The notes: generated by a model from the sequence alone, not told the origin. 16,299 bases of DNA from an uncultured Desulfovibrio sp. (GCA_946490455.1 CAMLXE010000009.1:1-16299); one strand, 5' to 3'. Shown: positions 6,359 through 12,992, counted from the first letter of the stretch. Program-made: numbers and translations.

Positions 6359-7116
6359 GCCGTACCCTCCGTCTGCTCGACAGGTTTGTGGTTGGCAATG
6401 GCTTCCTCTGCAAGTTCCATGAGCTTGAGCATGGCAAGAGAAGCGTTCCTCACCTCAAATGTCTTTTTTGTCGCCTCAAGCAAGTCAAAAAATCTGCCGA
6501 ACTGCTTCACATCCGCCAGCCAGATTTCCTTGGCAGGAAGCCTGTCCAGATCATCAAGCACAGTGTTCAGGTGCTCGGCTTCACTCTCGACAAAGGCAAA
6601 GGTCATGGCGCGAGTGCTTACCTGTGGCGTGGTGAAGCTGGTCAGCTCTATTTTGTCCAGCTTTTCTACAATGTCCGAAGACAGGCCGGCATACGTTTTG
6701 GCTGCAATATCATCTATCTCCGCCCATAGTTCTGCAAGTAATGTGGGATCATCCTCACCAACGAGCGCATTGTGCGAAAGCTGTATGGCCACAGCTTGGG
6801 AACGCGTCAGATCCTCTTCGATAATCATGACGAGAATACGCTCGATCCCCGCTTCTATGGATGCCTGTACTCGATGGTTCCCGGAGAGTACCTCAACTCT
6901 GCCATCGCTCAGGCGGTGGCACAGAGGCACGGACGACAGCCGTTTGTCCCTGCTGATGTTCGCAGTAAGTTGCTGAAACACATCCTTTTTCAATATCCTT
7001 GCATTTTTCTTGAGCAGGGAAATCTCTTTCGGGTCCATGACCGCCAGCGTCAGTGCGTCCCCGTACAACGCCTTGCTGATGCGTAAAAGAGTTTCGTTCT
7101 CTGTCGAAAAGTCCAT
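6355..7116 (-). CDS. ParB/sulfiredoxin-fold N-terminal domain protein
   Basis: I choose ATG 7116 (MDFSTENET), with GGAGG 4 bases upstream, over a longer frame. The 253-residue product has a ParB-like domain at about 35-115: ILKKDVFQQLTANISRDKRL, a strand, then VEVLSGNHRVQASIEAGI, whose G-N-H-R is the nucleotide-binding and catalytic-type box of the family (CTP binding in ParB, nuclease activity in some phage members). A helical C-terminal half follows, including QLSHNALVGEDD. It lacks a typical ParB DNA-binding helix-turn-helix. It ends in a 4-base ATGA overlap with the methyltransferase-like gene, so the two are translationally coupled. ParB-like proteins often neighbour phage DNA-modifying enzymes, suggesting a joint role rather than segregation. 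Confidence 0.8.
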   Translation of the reverse strand: MDFSTENETLLRISKALYGDALTLAVMDPKEISLLKKNARILKKDVFQQLTANISRDKRLSSVPLCHRLSDGRVEVLSGNHRVQASIEAGIERILVMIIEEDLTRSQAVAIQLSHNALVGEDDPTLLAELWAEIDDIAAKTYAGLSSDIVEKLDKIELTSFTTPQVSTRAMTFAFVESEAEHLNTVLDDLDRLPAKEIWLADVKQFGRFFDLLEATKKTFEVRNASLAMLKLMELAEEAIANHKPVEQTEGTA

Positions 7117-7136
7117 ATGACCTCCTCTTCGGAAGA

Positions 7137-7916
7137 CTATACCCGGCCAACATACGGCTTGAGGCATATCCCTTCATAACAAGACCCATTGGAACGACAC
7201 CGCCGGCCAAATTCCCTCATGCACATGCCAAACACCTTCATGGACGGAAGATCCCCACGTTGTTCCCGGTGCCACTTCCTGAAAGCTTCATACAGTACCG
7301 AGGCTGAAACCCGGTTTCCGGTGGCGTATTCACAGCATTCGTGAAAGAAGGCCCGCACCTTGTCCCGCGCCGGGGTGGGTGCAGGCGGCAAGGCCGCCAC
7401 CATGCCGCAAAGAAACGTGAACCACTCCTTCGCCGCTTCGGAATCGCCGCCGTCCAGCCGGGCAGTCTGCAAGGCGTCCTGCCACAGCTTCTGGCGCATG
7501 GACGGACGCAGGGCCAGAGCTTCCGACGGCAAGTCATTCGGCAACGCACTCCTGCGTGCCTTGTGCGGCATTTCGTACTTCCCGGTCCTGCGCAAAGTCG
7601 GGAGGACTTCGGAACGCACCCACCTAGAGAACGCTCTGGCTTCCGGCTTGCGGCTCCGGAAGACAAGCGCGTACAGACCGGATTCGGAGATGATATTGAC
7701 AGTACGTTGTTGCCTGACCCCGTTTGAGCTGACCTCACTAATAGTAAGGTCAGCTTTTTCATCCTCATCTAACCCGTAAAGAGCCTTGGTGACATTTTCC
7801 AGTCCCAACACCCGGCACACATCCTTGGCCACGAACCACGGGTTTCCGTTTTCATCGGTCATGCTGCGAACCAGATTGTCTCCAAAGGCAAAGGGGATAA
7901 TGTTTGACTGCTGCAT
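7137..7916 (-). CDS. Bro-N antirepressor-like protein with D5-like C-terminus
   Basis: I choose ATG 7916 (MQQSNIIPF), with AAGGAG 6 bases upstream, giving 259 residues. Residues 5-115 form a complete Bro-N domain, a DNA-binding domain of phage antirepressors and baculovirus BRO proteins: GNPWFVAKDVCRVLGLENVT, then DEDEKADLT, and FSRWVRSEVLPTLRRTGKY. The last ~75 residues (from about 185) are not a usual KilA/ANT domain. They read VRAFFHECCEYATGNRVSAS, VLYEAFRKWHREQ, MKVFGMCMREFG, resembling the winged-helix C-terminal domain of D5-type phage primase-helicases. It has its own promoter (7947-7977) and lies 20 bases before the ParB-like gene. A regulator of phage genes is likely; the target is unknown. 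Confidence 0.85.
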   Translation of the reverse strand: MQQSNIIPFAFGDNLVRSMTDENGNPWFVAKDVCRVLGLENVTKALYGLDEDEKADLTISEVSSNGVRQQRTVNIISESGLYALVFRSRKPEARAFSRWVRSEVLPTLRRTGKYEMPHKARRSALPNDLPSEALALRPSMRQKLWQDALQTARLDGGDSEAAKEWFTFLCGMVAALPPAPTPARDKVRAFFHECCEYATGNRVSASVLYEAFRKWHREQRGDLPSMKVFGMCMREFGRRCRSNGSCYEGICLKPYVGRV

Positions 7917-7946
7917 CAGAAACTCCTTGTATGAAATTTTATGGTC

Positions 7947-7977
7947 AGCATAGCACAAAAAAGGATATTTTTGTCAA
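7947..7977 (-). promoter_or_regulatory. Likely sigma-70 promoter of the Bro-N gene
   Basis: On the minus strand TTGACA (7977-7972) is a perfect minus-35. TATGCT (7952-7947) serves as minus-10 and is preceded by TGC, an extended minus-10. The spacer of 19 is longer than ideal, which the extended element may offset. Transcription would begin about 25 bases before the Bro-N start codon and probably covers the ParB-like and methyltransferase-like genes too. Confidence 0.55.
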
Positions 7978-8005
7978 TAATATCAATATGGACGCTTTTT
8001 CTTCC

Positions 8006-8079
8006 ATCTGTCCGCAACAGGAGTACAGCAAGGAGAAGAAAACATTTCCTTTTTTTGCATGTTGGACAGATGGACAGAT
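8006..8079. repeat. GGACAGAT repeats upstream of the Bro-N promoter
   Basis: ATCTGTCC at 8006-8013 faces TGGACAGATGGACAGAT at 8063-8079, i.e. one site in one orientation and a tandem pair in the other, 49 bases apart. This is the same motif family as the TGGGCAGA repeats beside the primase gene, with G replaced by A at the same place in both units. They flank the region just upstream of the Bro-N promoter, so they may be operators. The 7978-8107 stretch otherwise holds no gene I can support. Confidence 0.55.
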
Positions 8080-8107
8080 TTTTCTATTCCCCGCGCACGG
8101 AAATCCT

Positions 8108-8329
8108 TTACGTCCTGTATGGACGACGTACCCGGATACCTGCATCCATCCTGTTGATTTGCCTGAACACGCATTCCAGCTGCTCCTGCACGTCATCCAC
8201 AAGGGCCGTCAGTATGCGGGACTTCGGATAGTCGCCGGATTCGTTCAGCATGTCGGAAAATTCCATAAGGGGGGTAAGAATGCCGATGGCCAGACTTTCG
8301 CCAAGTTCTTCGGTCTGATGCTGGGACAT
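8108..8329 (-). CDS. Small helical protein, unknown
   Basis: 73 residues from an ATG at 8329 (MSQHQTEEL), preceded by GAAGG 7 bases upstream. The product is mostly amphipathic helix (AIGILTPLMEFSDMLNESGD, then ALVDDVQEQLECVFRQI) with a basic tail. No known family is recognised. The same reading frame stays open upstream to 8704, through the tandem inverted repeats, but the upstream part is of low-complexity character (repeated RNN and VSVR segments from the repeat units), so I keep the short start. It sits between the repeat block and the Bro-N promoter region. Confidence 0.5.
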   Translation of the reverse strand: MSQHQTEELGESLAIGILTPLMEFSDMLNESGDYPKSRILTALVDDVQEQLECVFRQINRMDAGIRVRRPYRT

Positions 8330-8367
8330 GAGACACCTTCTCTGGGTTGGAATTTGGGTACAAAAAA

Positions 8368-8438
8368 GGGAAGGAACAACGCTCCCCGGCCCAAAACAGC
8401 CGCCGGTCCTCACGGATACCGGAGCGTTGTTCCTTCCC
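8368..8438. repeat. Inverted-repeat unit 1, 18-bp perfect arms
   Basis: GGGAAGGAACAACGCTCC (8368-8385) is repeated in perfect inverse at 8421-8438. Inside, CCGGC (8386-8390) pairs with GCCGG (8402-8406), so a single strand would fold as a long stem capped by a branched head. No ORF, terminal T tract or transposase accompanies it. It is one of two tandem copies. Confidence 0.85.
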
Positions 8439-8448
8439 CAAAAGAAGA

Positions 8449-8512
8449 CGGAACAACGCTCCCCGGCCCAGAGAGACCGCCGGGGCCTCACGGACACCCG
8501 GACGTTGTTCCG
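8449..8512. repeat. Inverted-repeat unit 2, tandem copy
   Basis: The second copy starts 77 bases after the first. CGGAACAACG (8449-8458) faces CGTTGTTCCG (8503-8512), 10 perfect pairs, then 3 more after a one-base bulge. Internally CCCCGG (8461-8466) pairs with CCGGGG (8480-8485). It shares a 21-base left block and most of its centre (CCGCCGG, CCTCACGGA) with unit 1, and it keeps pairing where the bases differ. Confidence 0.85.
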
Positions 8513-8694
8513 CCAATATGTACCTGCACCCCAATGAGATGCATTGGTGACGATAGCAGAACAGACCGTACTTCTCGCCGCGTGGGGCACGGCAAAGGCG
8601 ACGGTTACGCCTCTCTGGCTTTTAGGGAAATTCAGTATCCCCAAAACCGGACGTGCCGTCAAGAGAGAAGTCAGAACCGCCTGTCGCCGCATTG

Positions 8695-10242
8695 TTACCC
8701 CCATATTTTCAACAGGTTGTGCGAACCTATTTCCACAGCCGTATGCGCCGACAGCCAGTCCCAGAGCGTGTCGGAACCATCCTGAAATCGCCAGAATGCC
8801 TCAAATTGTTCCCTGTGCTTCTTTACCCATGAATGACTGTACCGCCATTCAAAACCGCCCTCCCCCAGTTTTACGAACAACACCGGTACCCCCTGCCAGA
8901 GCTGCCACGCTCTCCGAACATCTTCCGGAACGTCTTCTGACCGCAGGTAGTTTGGCAATGCAGCGAGAAACCGTTTATCGACAGGTCCCAGACTGGTCGT
9001 GTGTGGTTTTAGTTTTCCTTCCTTTTTTTCAGACGAGGAAGGACTCTCAGGGCTTTGCCCCTCCCCCTCAAAAACAACAGTACCAGACGAAAATCTGTCC
9101 ATCTGTCCAGAAGGCTCCATAAGCCTGATACTGTCCGGCAAACCTCCATCCAGCCATTCCCGGATGTCCACTCCCAGTTCATACGCATTACCGGGATCTT
9201 TGCCGTCTGGCGTGGGCCAGCGCAGGCATGTGGCATAGGTTGAAAGCCACCACTCCATCCCGGCAATCCCGGCCCCGGAGTCTTCGTAGTCAAGGGCCAG
9301 CAGGATGCGGACGGCGTTCCTGAGCTGCCCGTGGGCCACGATGTCCGGCTTAGTCTGGTTGGACCGGATGGCCAGAGCTCCAAGCAGACGACCTGACGCA
9401 TGGTGGCAGAGGATGGCATCAAGCTCACCTTCGACAACAACAAAAGCCTTTATGTTGGGATTCCCACCTTCTGGCAGAAGCAGCATGGGCTTGGAACAGG
9501 AACCGGACAGCTCCATATATTTTGGAAGTCGTGTACCCTCTTCTCTTTTAAGGTCCTGATTCGGACGACGAATCCGAAGATTGACTAGCTTGCCCTGCTC
9601 GAATGTAGGGATAACAATGCCACGAGGGATGAACAGCCTGGTCTGTTCCCTGCCGTCCGTCTGTTTTGGAGGCAATCCCAGAACAGAACGAGCCCGAAAC
9701 CGGCCAGGCTTGCCGTTTTCGCCAGCAAGATAACCGATATGGTACTCCCGAATGACCTCCTCCGTGATGCCCCGCTTCGCCAGCCAGTTGAGAGCCTCTG
9801 GATGATTCCATATCTCGTTCTCAGACTCGGACAACAATTTCGCTGCATAGATCTGCCACTTCTCGGACGGCATGGTTTTCGTCTGAGGCGTCCAGACTCT
9901 CTGAGGACTCTGCTCCATCGGAGCAGGGCGACGACGTTTACGGATAGGCATGGTCGTAATGCCAAGCTCGGCACAGGCTTCACTGAAACTCATGCCTTCC
10001 ATCTCCATCATGTACCGGATACTGTCTCCGGATATGCCGCACCGACGGCATGAAAACACGCCGGGAATATGATTCTCGGTGCAGGTATGGCCAAGGTATC
10101 TTTCCCGATCTGGCCAGATCATAAACCGATCAGACTTCCCGACTTCACCACCGCAAGAAGGACATGGCCCATTCCACCCATTTCCTTGATGTTTCACGCC
10201 AGTGCCAAAACGATGTCGATAAAGCTCAAGCATTGTACTCAT
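8695..10242 (-). CDS. Phage DNA primase, zinc finger and TOPRIM domains
   Basis: A 515-residue primase from ATG 10242 (MSTMLELYRH); a GTG at 10266 in the same frame lies within repeats, so I prefer the ATG, though neither has a strong ribosome site. Cys27/30 (CPSC) and Cys65/68 (CRRC) form a DnaG-like zinc ribbon that reads template. The C-terminal half of the catalytic core has TOPRIM motifs VVVEGELDA (about 268-276) and LALDYEDSG (about 315-323), whose acidic residues bind metal. A linker rich in Pro, Ser and Glu (about 410-430) leads to a C-terminal domain with many Trp residues, of unknown role. It makes RNA primers for phage replication together with the helicase encoded upstream. The linker segment encodes another tandem ATCTGTCC motif (9093-9109). 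Confidence 0.88.
   Translation of the reverse strand: MSTMLELYRHRFGTGVKHQGNGWNGPCPSCGGEVGKSDRFMIWPDRERYLGHTCTENHIPGVFSCRRCGISGDSIRYMMEMEGMSFSEACAELGITTMPIRKRRRPAPMEQSPQRVWTPQTKTMPSEKWQIYAAKLLSESENEIWNHPEALNWLAKRGITEEVIREYHIGYLAGENGKPGRFRARSVLGLPPKQTDGREQTRLFIPRGIVIPTFEQGKLVNLRIRRPNQDLKREEGTRLPKYMELSGSCSKPMLLLPEGGNPNIKAFVVVEGELDAILCHHASGRLLGALAIRSNQTKPDIVAHGQLRNAVRILLALDYEDSGAGIAGMEWWLSTYATCLRWPTPDGKDPGNAYELGVDIREWLDGGLPDSIRLMEPSGQMDRFSSGTVVFEGEGQSPESPSSSEKKEGKLKPHTTSLGPVDKRFLAALPNYLRSEDVPEDVRRAWQLWQGVPVLFVKLGEGGFEWRYSHSWVKKHREQFEAFWRFQDGSDTLWDWLSAHTAVEIGSHNLLKIWG
9093..9109 (-). repeat. TGGACAGA tandem pair inside the primase gene
   Basis: ATCTGTCCATCTGTCCA, seen on the plus strand, is a perfect inverse of the pair at 8063-8079. 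It encodes SGQMDRF in the flexible linker of the primase, where sequence is little constrained, so it could be a regulatory site within the gene. Confidence 0.5.
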
Positions 10243-10246
10243 GACA

Positions 10247-10265
10247 ATCTGCCCACATCTGCCCA
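10247..10265 (+). repeat. Iteron pair ATCTGCCCA, copy 1
   Basis: Two ATCTGCCCA units separated by one extra base, spanning the possible GTG start of the primase. Same orientation as copy 3. Confidence 0.75.
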
Positions 10266-10312
10266 CGGCCTGATTTTATTATCCACTTATTTTATTTATC
10301 TTTTTATACAAA

Positions 10313-10329
10313 TGGGCAGATGGGCAGAT
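10313..10329 (-). repeat. Iteron pair TGGGCAGATGGGCAGAT, copy 2
   Basis: Two 8-base units in tandem, on the plus strand as TGGGCAGA. It is the perfect 17-base inverse of copy 3. Confidence 0.8.
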
Positions 10330-10395
10330 ATGTAAGTAGTTTTATATATGTGATACGCGCAGGTGCTCGCGTCACGCATAGAAGAGTAGTAATCA

Positions 10396-10412
10396 ATCTG
10401 CCCATCTGCCCA
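10396..10412 (+). repeat. Iteron pair ATCTGCCCATCTGCCCA, copy 3
   Basis: Exact inverse complement of copy 2, 66 bases away. Together they form a large dyad centred near 10362. Confidence 0.8.
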
Positions 10413-10455
10413 ATTCCATACTTATTGTATTATTACAGTCTATTCCATACATTCA

Positions 10456-12171
10456 TTAGCGTACAGTTCTGGACAGATTCCGTTCTTTCTTGGCCTCTTC
10501 CTCTGCCCGACGTTCAGCAACCCTGTCCTGCCACTCCGGTTTCAGATCCAAACCAAGACGCCACGTTCCATTACTCCGAAGCATGTCAATGTCTTTCTTG
10601 TTCAGGAGTTGCGCGAACGCTTTTGCAGAAATCGAATACCGTTTATCCTTGTTTTCTGCATACCAGATGCAGAAGGCATCATGCAGGTCGCTTGCCTGCA
10701 CCCTCAGCGTATAGTTTGAAGGATTATCCTGATGGGGTTCCTGCAAACAGCACTCGCCAAGAAACTGTCCAAGATCATCCCAGGTGTCTCTCTGGTCCTT
10801 GGTCCATTTCTTCACTTCAGGCGGGACATTTAATCCTTCACGCAGGTACTCCATCGCCCCCTGAACCATACGAACGAGTACCCCTCTTGCCTCTGCCTGA
10901 ATTTTTTCATCGAGATTTTTGTCAGCTTTACGTTCCCACGGCTGTTGAGGGTCGTCCACAAAAGACAACCCCCATTTGACGATATGGGCACGATTCCAGA
11001 AGGCAGCGTCATCCGCCTTTGCCTTTGGAAGTTCGTTTGTCGTCATGATTGGGAGATGGGTCTGGAGCCACGATGTCATTTGCTTGTCCATGAGACCACG
11101 GGCTGTGATGAAACCACCACCCGTCAGTTTCTTGAGCTTTGCCAAGGCAAACTTCTGTCCGTCTTCAGCCTCGTTGATCCAAGCGATACTCATACCGCGA
11201 AGGGCCAGTACATCTGGCGTCGGTGAAGAACTGCTTTTTGCCTGTTGCTGCTGAAGGAACATTTCCACCTGAACATCTCCGGACAATGCCATGCCAAGTA
11301 CATGCGTAACCAGCTTAATCAAGGTATCTTTACCGTTCCGCCCGTGTTCACCCCAAAAAATGATGAACACATGTTCCTTACGATCCCGAATCAGTCCATA
11401 GCCAAGAAGCCTCCAGATGAAATCAACAATCCGCTGGTTGCCGTCCATGCTTCGGAGAAGAAAAGCATTCGTTTCAGGACATGGGTCTTCAAGATTCAAC
11501 ATGTCCGGTGCATACTCTGTCAGACAGGCATTCAGAAGGTACTCTTCAGGGCGCCCATCCCGTAGTTCCCCTGTACGCAGATCAACAACTCCATTTGGAC
11601 AGGGCAGGGAGTAATACTGCTTGTCGATGAAGTCGGGCATAATGAGCAATGGACAGCGAGTTCTTCGTGTCATGACCAAAAGATCATCTTGTCCAGTCTT
11701 ACTTCGCAGTCGATCCACGCGCCTATATGCTTTTACTGCAATATCCTGAACCGTTTTTTTCAGATCCTTTTCTTCATTAGAAAGAGAATCCGCTTCTCTC
11801 TGCTTTGCATCTGCGGCCTTCAGATACAGCTCGCATACATTTTCAATAGCCTGATAGGCTTCATTCCAGTCATCTTCACGCCAGTGATGGCCGTTCCAAA
11901 CAAGAAACCTTTCCCAATGCTTGACATAGACAATCAGATTACGGTGAAGCCGATTGTAGAGTTTGGCATCCCCGATTCCGTTCTCCTCCATATATGAGAT
12001 CAGCTCATCCGTAGGTATGTCCGGAGCCACCACATTTATTGGACGATAGAGTGACTGGCGAAGCATTCGATCCTGCTCCACCTTTGCAATGATCTTTTTT
12101 TCTGAGGATGAATTGAATTTTTCTGCTTCACGCCGGTTTTTGACCTGTTCGGCATATCTATTTTTTTTCAT
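10456..12171 (-). CDS. Phage D5-type SF3 replicative helicase
   Basis: 571 residues with the layout of phage/plasmid D5-like helicases: a charged N-terminus, a D5_N region (about 180-260, including PNGVVDLRTGEL), then the superfamily 3 helicase core. Walker A is GEHGRNGKDT (about 274-283), Walker B lies in GMSIAWINEAED (about 326-337), motif C is IMTTNELPK (about 375-383), with a candidate arginine finger at 394 (FWNRAHIVKW). A C-terminal winged-helix-like region follows (ALHDAFCIWY-like segment near 500 and KAFAQLLNKK). It unwinds DNA at the phage origin as a hexamer. No primase catalytic motifs are seen; the separate TOPRIM gene downstream supplies those. ATG 12171 has AAGG 7 bases upstream. 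It is the first gene at this prophage end. Confidence 0.9.
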   Translation of the reverse strand: MKKNRYAEQVKNRREAEKFNSSSEKKIIAKVEQDRMLRQSLYRPINVVAPDIPTDELISYMEENGIGDAKLYNRLHRNLIVYVKHWERFLVWNGHHWREDDWNEAYQAIENVCELYLKAADAKQREADSLSNEEKDLKKTVQDIAVKAYRRVDRLRSKTGQDDLLVMTRRTRCPLLIMPDFIDKQYYSLPCPNGVVDLRTGELRDGRPEEYLLNACLTEYAPDMLNLEDPCPETNAFLLRSMDGNQRIVDFIWRLLGYGLIRDRKEHVFIIFWGEHGRNGKDTLIKLVTHVLGMALSGDVQVEMFLQQQQAKSSSSPTPDVLALRGMSIAWINEAEDGQKFALAKLKKLTGGGFITARGLMDKQMTSWLQTHLPIMTTNELPKAKADDAAFWNRAHIVKWGLSFVDDPQQPWERKADKNLDEKIQAEARGVLVRMVQGAMEYLREGLNVPPEVKKWTKDQRDTWDDLGQFLGECCLQEPHQDNPSNYTLRVQASDLHDAFCIWYAENKDKRYSISAKAFAQLLNKKDIDMLRSNGTWRLGLDLKPEWQDRVAERRAEEEAKKERNLSRTVR

Positions 12172-12540
12172 TATAACACCTTAATTTTATTATAAAAAAA
12201 TATGCCAACATTTTATGCAGCAGCTAACATGCCATAAAAACATTCCGTTTTTCCGGAACTTGCGTTCCTCATATCGCGACTAGTGTATGGGGTCGAACCG
12301 CCGTTGTTTTTTCCAGCAGCTAGGAAGGACCCGCGAAAGGTGCGACTAGAGACTTTGCCCAAAGGACTTTTGTGGAAGAGCTTTATTTGTGAGAGGGGAG
12401 CTGGGGAGAGAGAAAACGGATAAAGAAATGGATAAAGATCTAGGGTAGAAATAGGTTCCCAACTAAGATGAGCAAAAAAAGTGATGAGGTAAAAATGGCT
12501 TTGAATAGCAGACGATTGGGGGCAAATGGCGGCATTATAT
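12172..12540. other. Intergenic right end of the prophage
   Basis: 369 bases with no gene I can support. Near the helicase gene the minus strand carries TATAAT (twice) but no good minus-35. Going away from the gene there are two stems, TTCCG-CGGAA (about 12243-12258, followed on the minus strand by TGTTTTTAT) and GGAAC-GTTCC with a four-base loop (about 12254-12268), that could be a weak terminator or attenuator in the leader. Farther right, GGGTC (12290-12294) and GACCC (12328-12332) bound a 43-base block, itself flanked by direct repeats GCGACTAG (12276-12283, 12342-12349). No integrase, excisionase or repressor frame is present. Confidence 0.5.
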
Positions 12541-12546
12541 TGACGC

Positions 12547-12591
12547 CTTTTAAGCAGAGAGTCGCAGGTTCGATCCCCGCACGTCCCACCA
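12547..12591 (+). pseudogene. 3' fragment of tRNA-Lys(UUU)-like gene; likely att site
   Basis: Read as a tRNA: anticodon loop CTTTTAA (12547-12553, anticodon TTT), 3' anticodon strand GCAGA, variable GAGTC, T stem GCAGG, loop TTCGATC, T stem CCCGC, acceptor ACGTCCC, discriminator A and CCA (12589-12591). The 5' anticodon strand that should pair with GCAGA is absent (only two bases next to the loop fit) and no D arm or GGGACGT acceptor lies upstream. The T stem has one A-C mismatch. A block starting at the anticodon loop and running to CCA is the usual core of a tRNA integration site, so this is probably the displaced host end (att) of the prophage, with the intact tRNA at the other end, beyond the window. 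Confidence 0.75.
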
Positions 12592-12601
12592 TGAATTTTC
12601 A

Positions 12602-12636
12602 GGCCCTTGCAAGCTAAGGTTTGCAAGGGCCTTTTC
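12602..12636 (+). terminator. Intrinsic terminator after the tRNA fragment
   Basis: GGCCCTTGCAA (12602-12612) pairs perfectly with TTGCAAGGGCC (12621-12631), loop of 8, followed by TTTTCT. It lies 10 bases after the CCA, where a tRNA terminator belongs, which supports reading this side as the original host flank. Confidence 0.85.
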
Positions 12637-12922
12637 TCTGTGAAACGGACGGGAAAGTAGAGGGACGGCATAAATGCAATAAAATGATCTCGCCAGGTTT
12701 CCTGCCTCAGCTGTCGTACCGCATGGTTTCCGAACACGCAACTCTGCCATGAAAATCTGTTGCCCTCACTTCCGAAAACAGAAAAAGCTGTGCAAGAGAT
12801 GCATAGACCAAACTCATGATGTAACCGGACAGAAATCATCTGTCCCTTCCTTGCCTTTCAACTGGTAAGGTATGGCCTTCAGCAAAAACAGTTTATGTCT
12901 TCTTGTCTGTGCGATAGCCTTC
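12637..12922. other. Host intergenic stretch, nothing recognised
   Basis: About 285 bases between the tRNA terminator and the promoter of the next gene. I see no ORF with a ribosome site, no RNA gene and no marked repeat. A long minus-strand frame crosses it but also runs through the tRNA fragment and is not credible. Confidence 0.5.
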
Positions 12923-12950
12923 TTGACAAAAAAGGATTCCCCATTATAGA
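12923..12950 (+). promoter_or_regulatory. Sigma-70 promoter of the YgiW-like gene
   Basis: TTGACA (12923-12928) and TATAGA (12945-12950) are separated by 16 bases. The start codon follows 42 bases later, with AAGGAG 9 bases upstream of it. Confidence 0.7.
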
Positions 12951-12992
12951 TAAAAAGAATCAATCTTTATTAAAAAAAAGGAGATACATATA

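Larger units (their letters stand above)
8330..8694. other. Gap between primase and small gene; holds repeats
   Basis: The 365 bases after the primase stop contain the tandem inverted repeats (8368-8512) and a small hairpin CCAATG-AGATG-CATTGG (8531-8547). On the minus strand an ATG at 8692, with GGGGG 5 bases upstream, begins an open frame (MRRQAVLTSLLTARPVLG) that continues through the repeats. The first ~60 residues look protein-like and could be a real small gene, but the frame has no recognisable family and no stop before the next gene, so I do not list it as a CDS. Confidence 0.4.
10243..10455. other. Candidate phage replication origin
   Basis: The gap between the helicase stop and the primase start is AT-rich and holds three paired TGGGCAGA motifs (10247-10265, 10313-10329, 10396-10412). 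A DnaA-box-like TTATCCACT (10279-10287, one base from TTATCCACA) is followed by an AT-only stretch (10288-10309, mostly T and A). ATTCCATAC occurs twice (10414-10422 and 10442-10450). Iterons, AT-rich segment and a DnaA-like box between helicase and primase genes are what an origin looks like. An operator for the primase is the main alternative. A promoter for the primase is not clear. Confidence 0.5.

Noticed and set aside
5864..6976. 370-residue plus-strand ORF
   Set aside because: It lies antisense to the ParB-like and methyltransferase-like genes, which have ribosome sites and family motifs; its product is Ser-rich shadow sequence.
8368..8512. CRISPR array
   Set aside because: Only two units, each a long internal palindrome, and no spacers of constant size between short repeats.
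7904..8785. 293-residue plus-strand ORF
   Set aside because: It crosses a promoter, a gene in antisense and the inverted repeats, with no family motif.
10320..10979. 219-residue plus-strand ORF
   Set aside because: Antisense to the helicase gene and starting inside an iteron; no protein-like pattern.
12470..12591. Complete tRNA gene
   Set aside because: No 5' acceptor, D arm or 5' anticodon strand could be found upstream of the anticodon loop.
12213..12839. 208-residue minus-strand ORF across the prophage edge
   Set aside because: It runs through the tRNA fragment, its terminator and the intergenic flanks; the translation has no domain pattern and no ribosome site.
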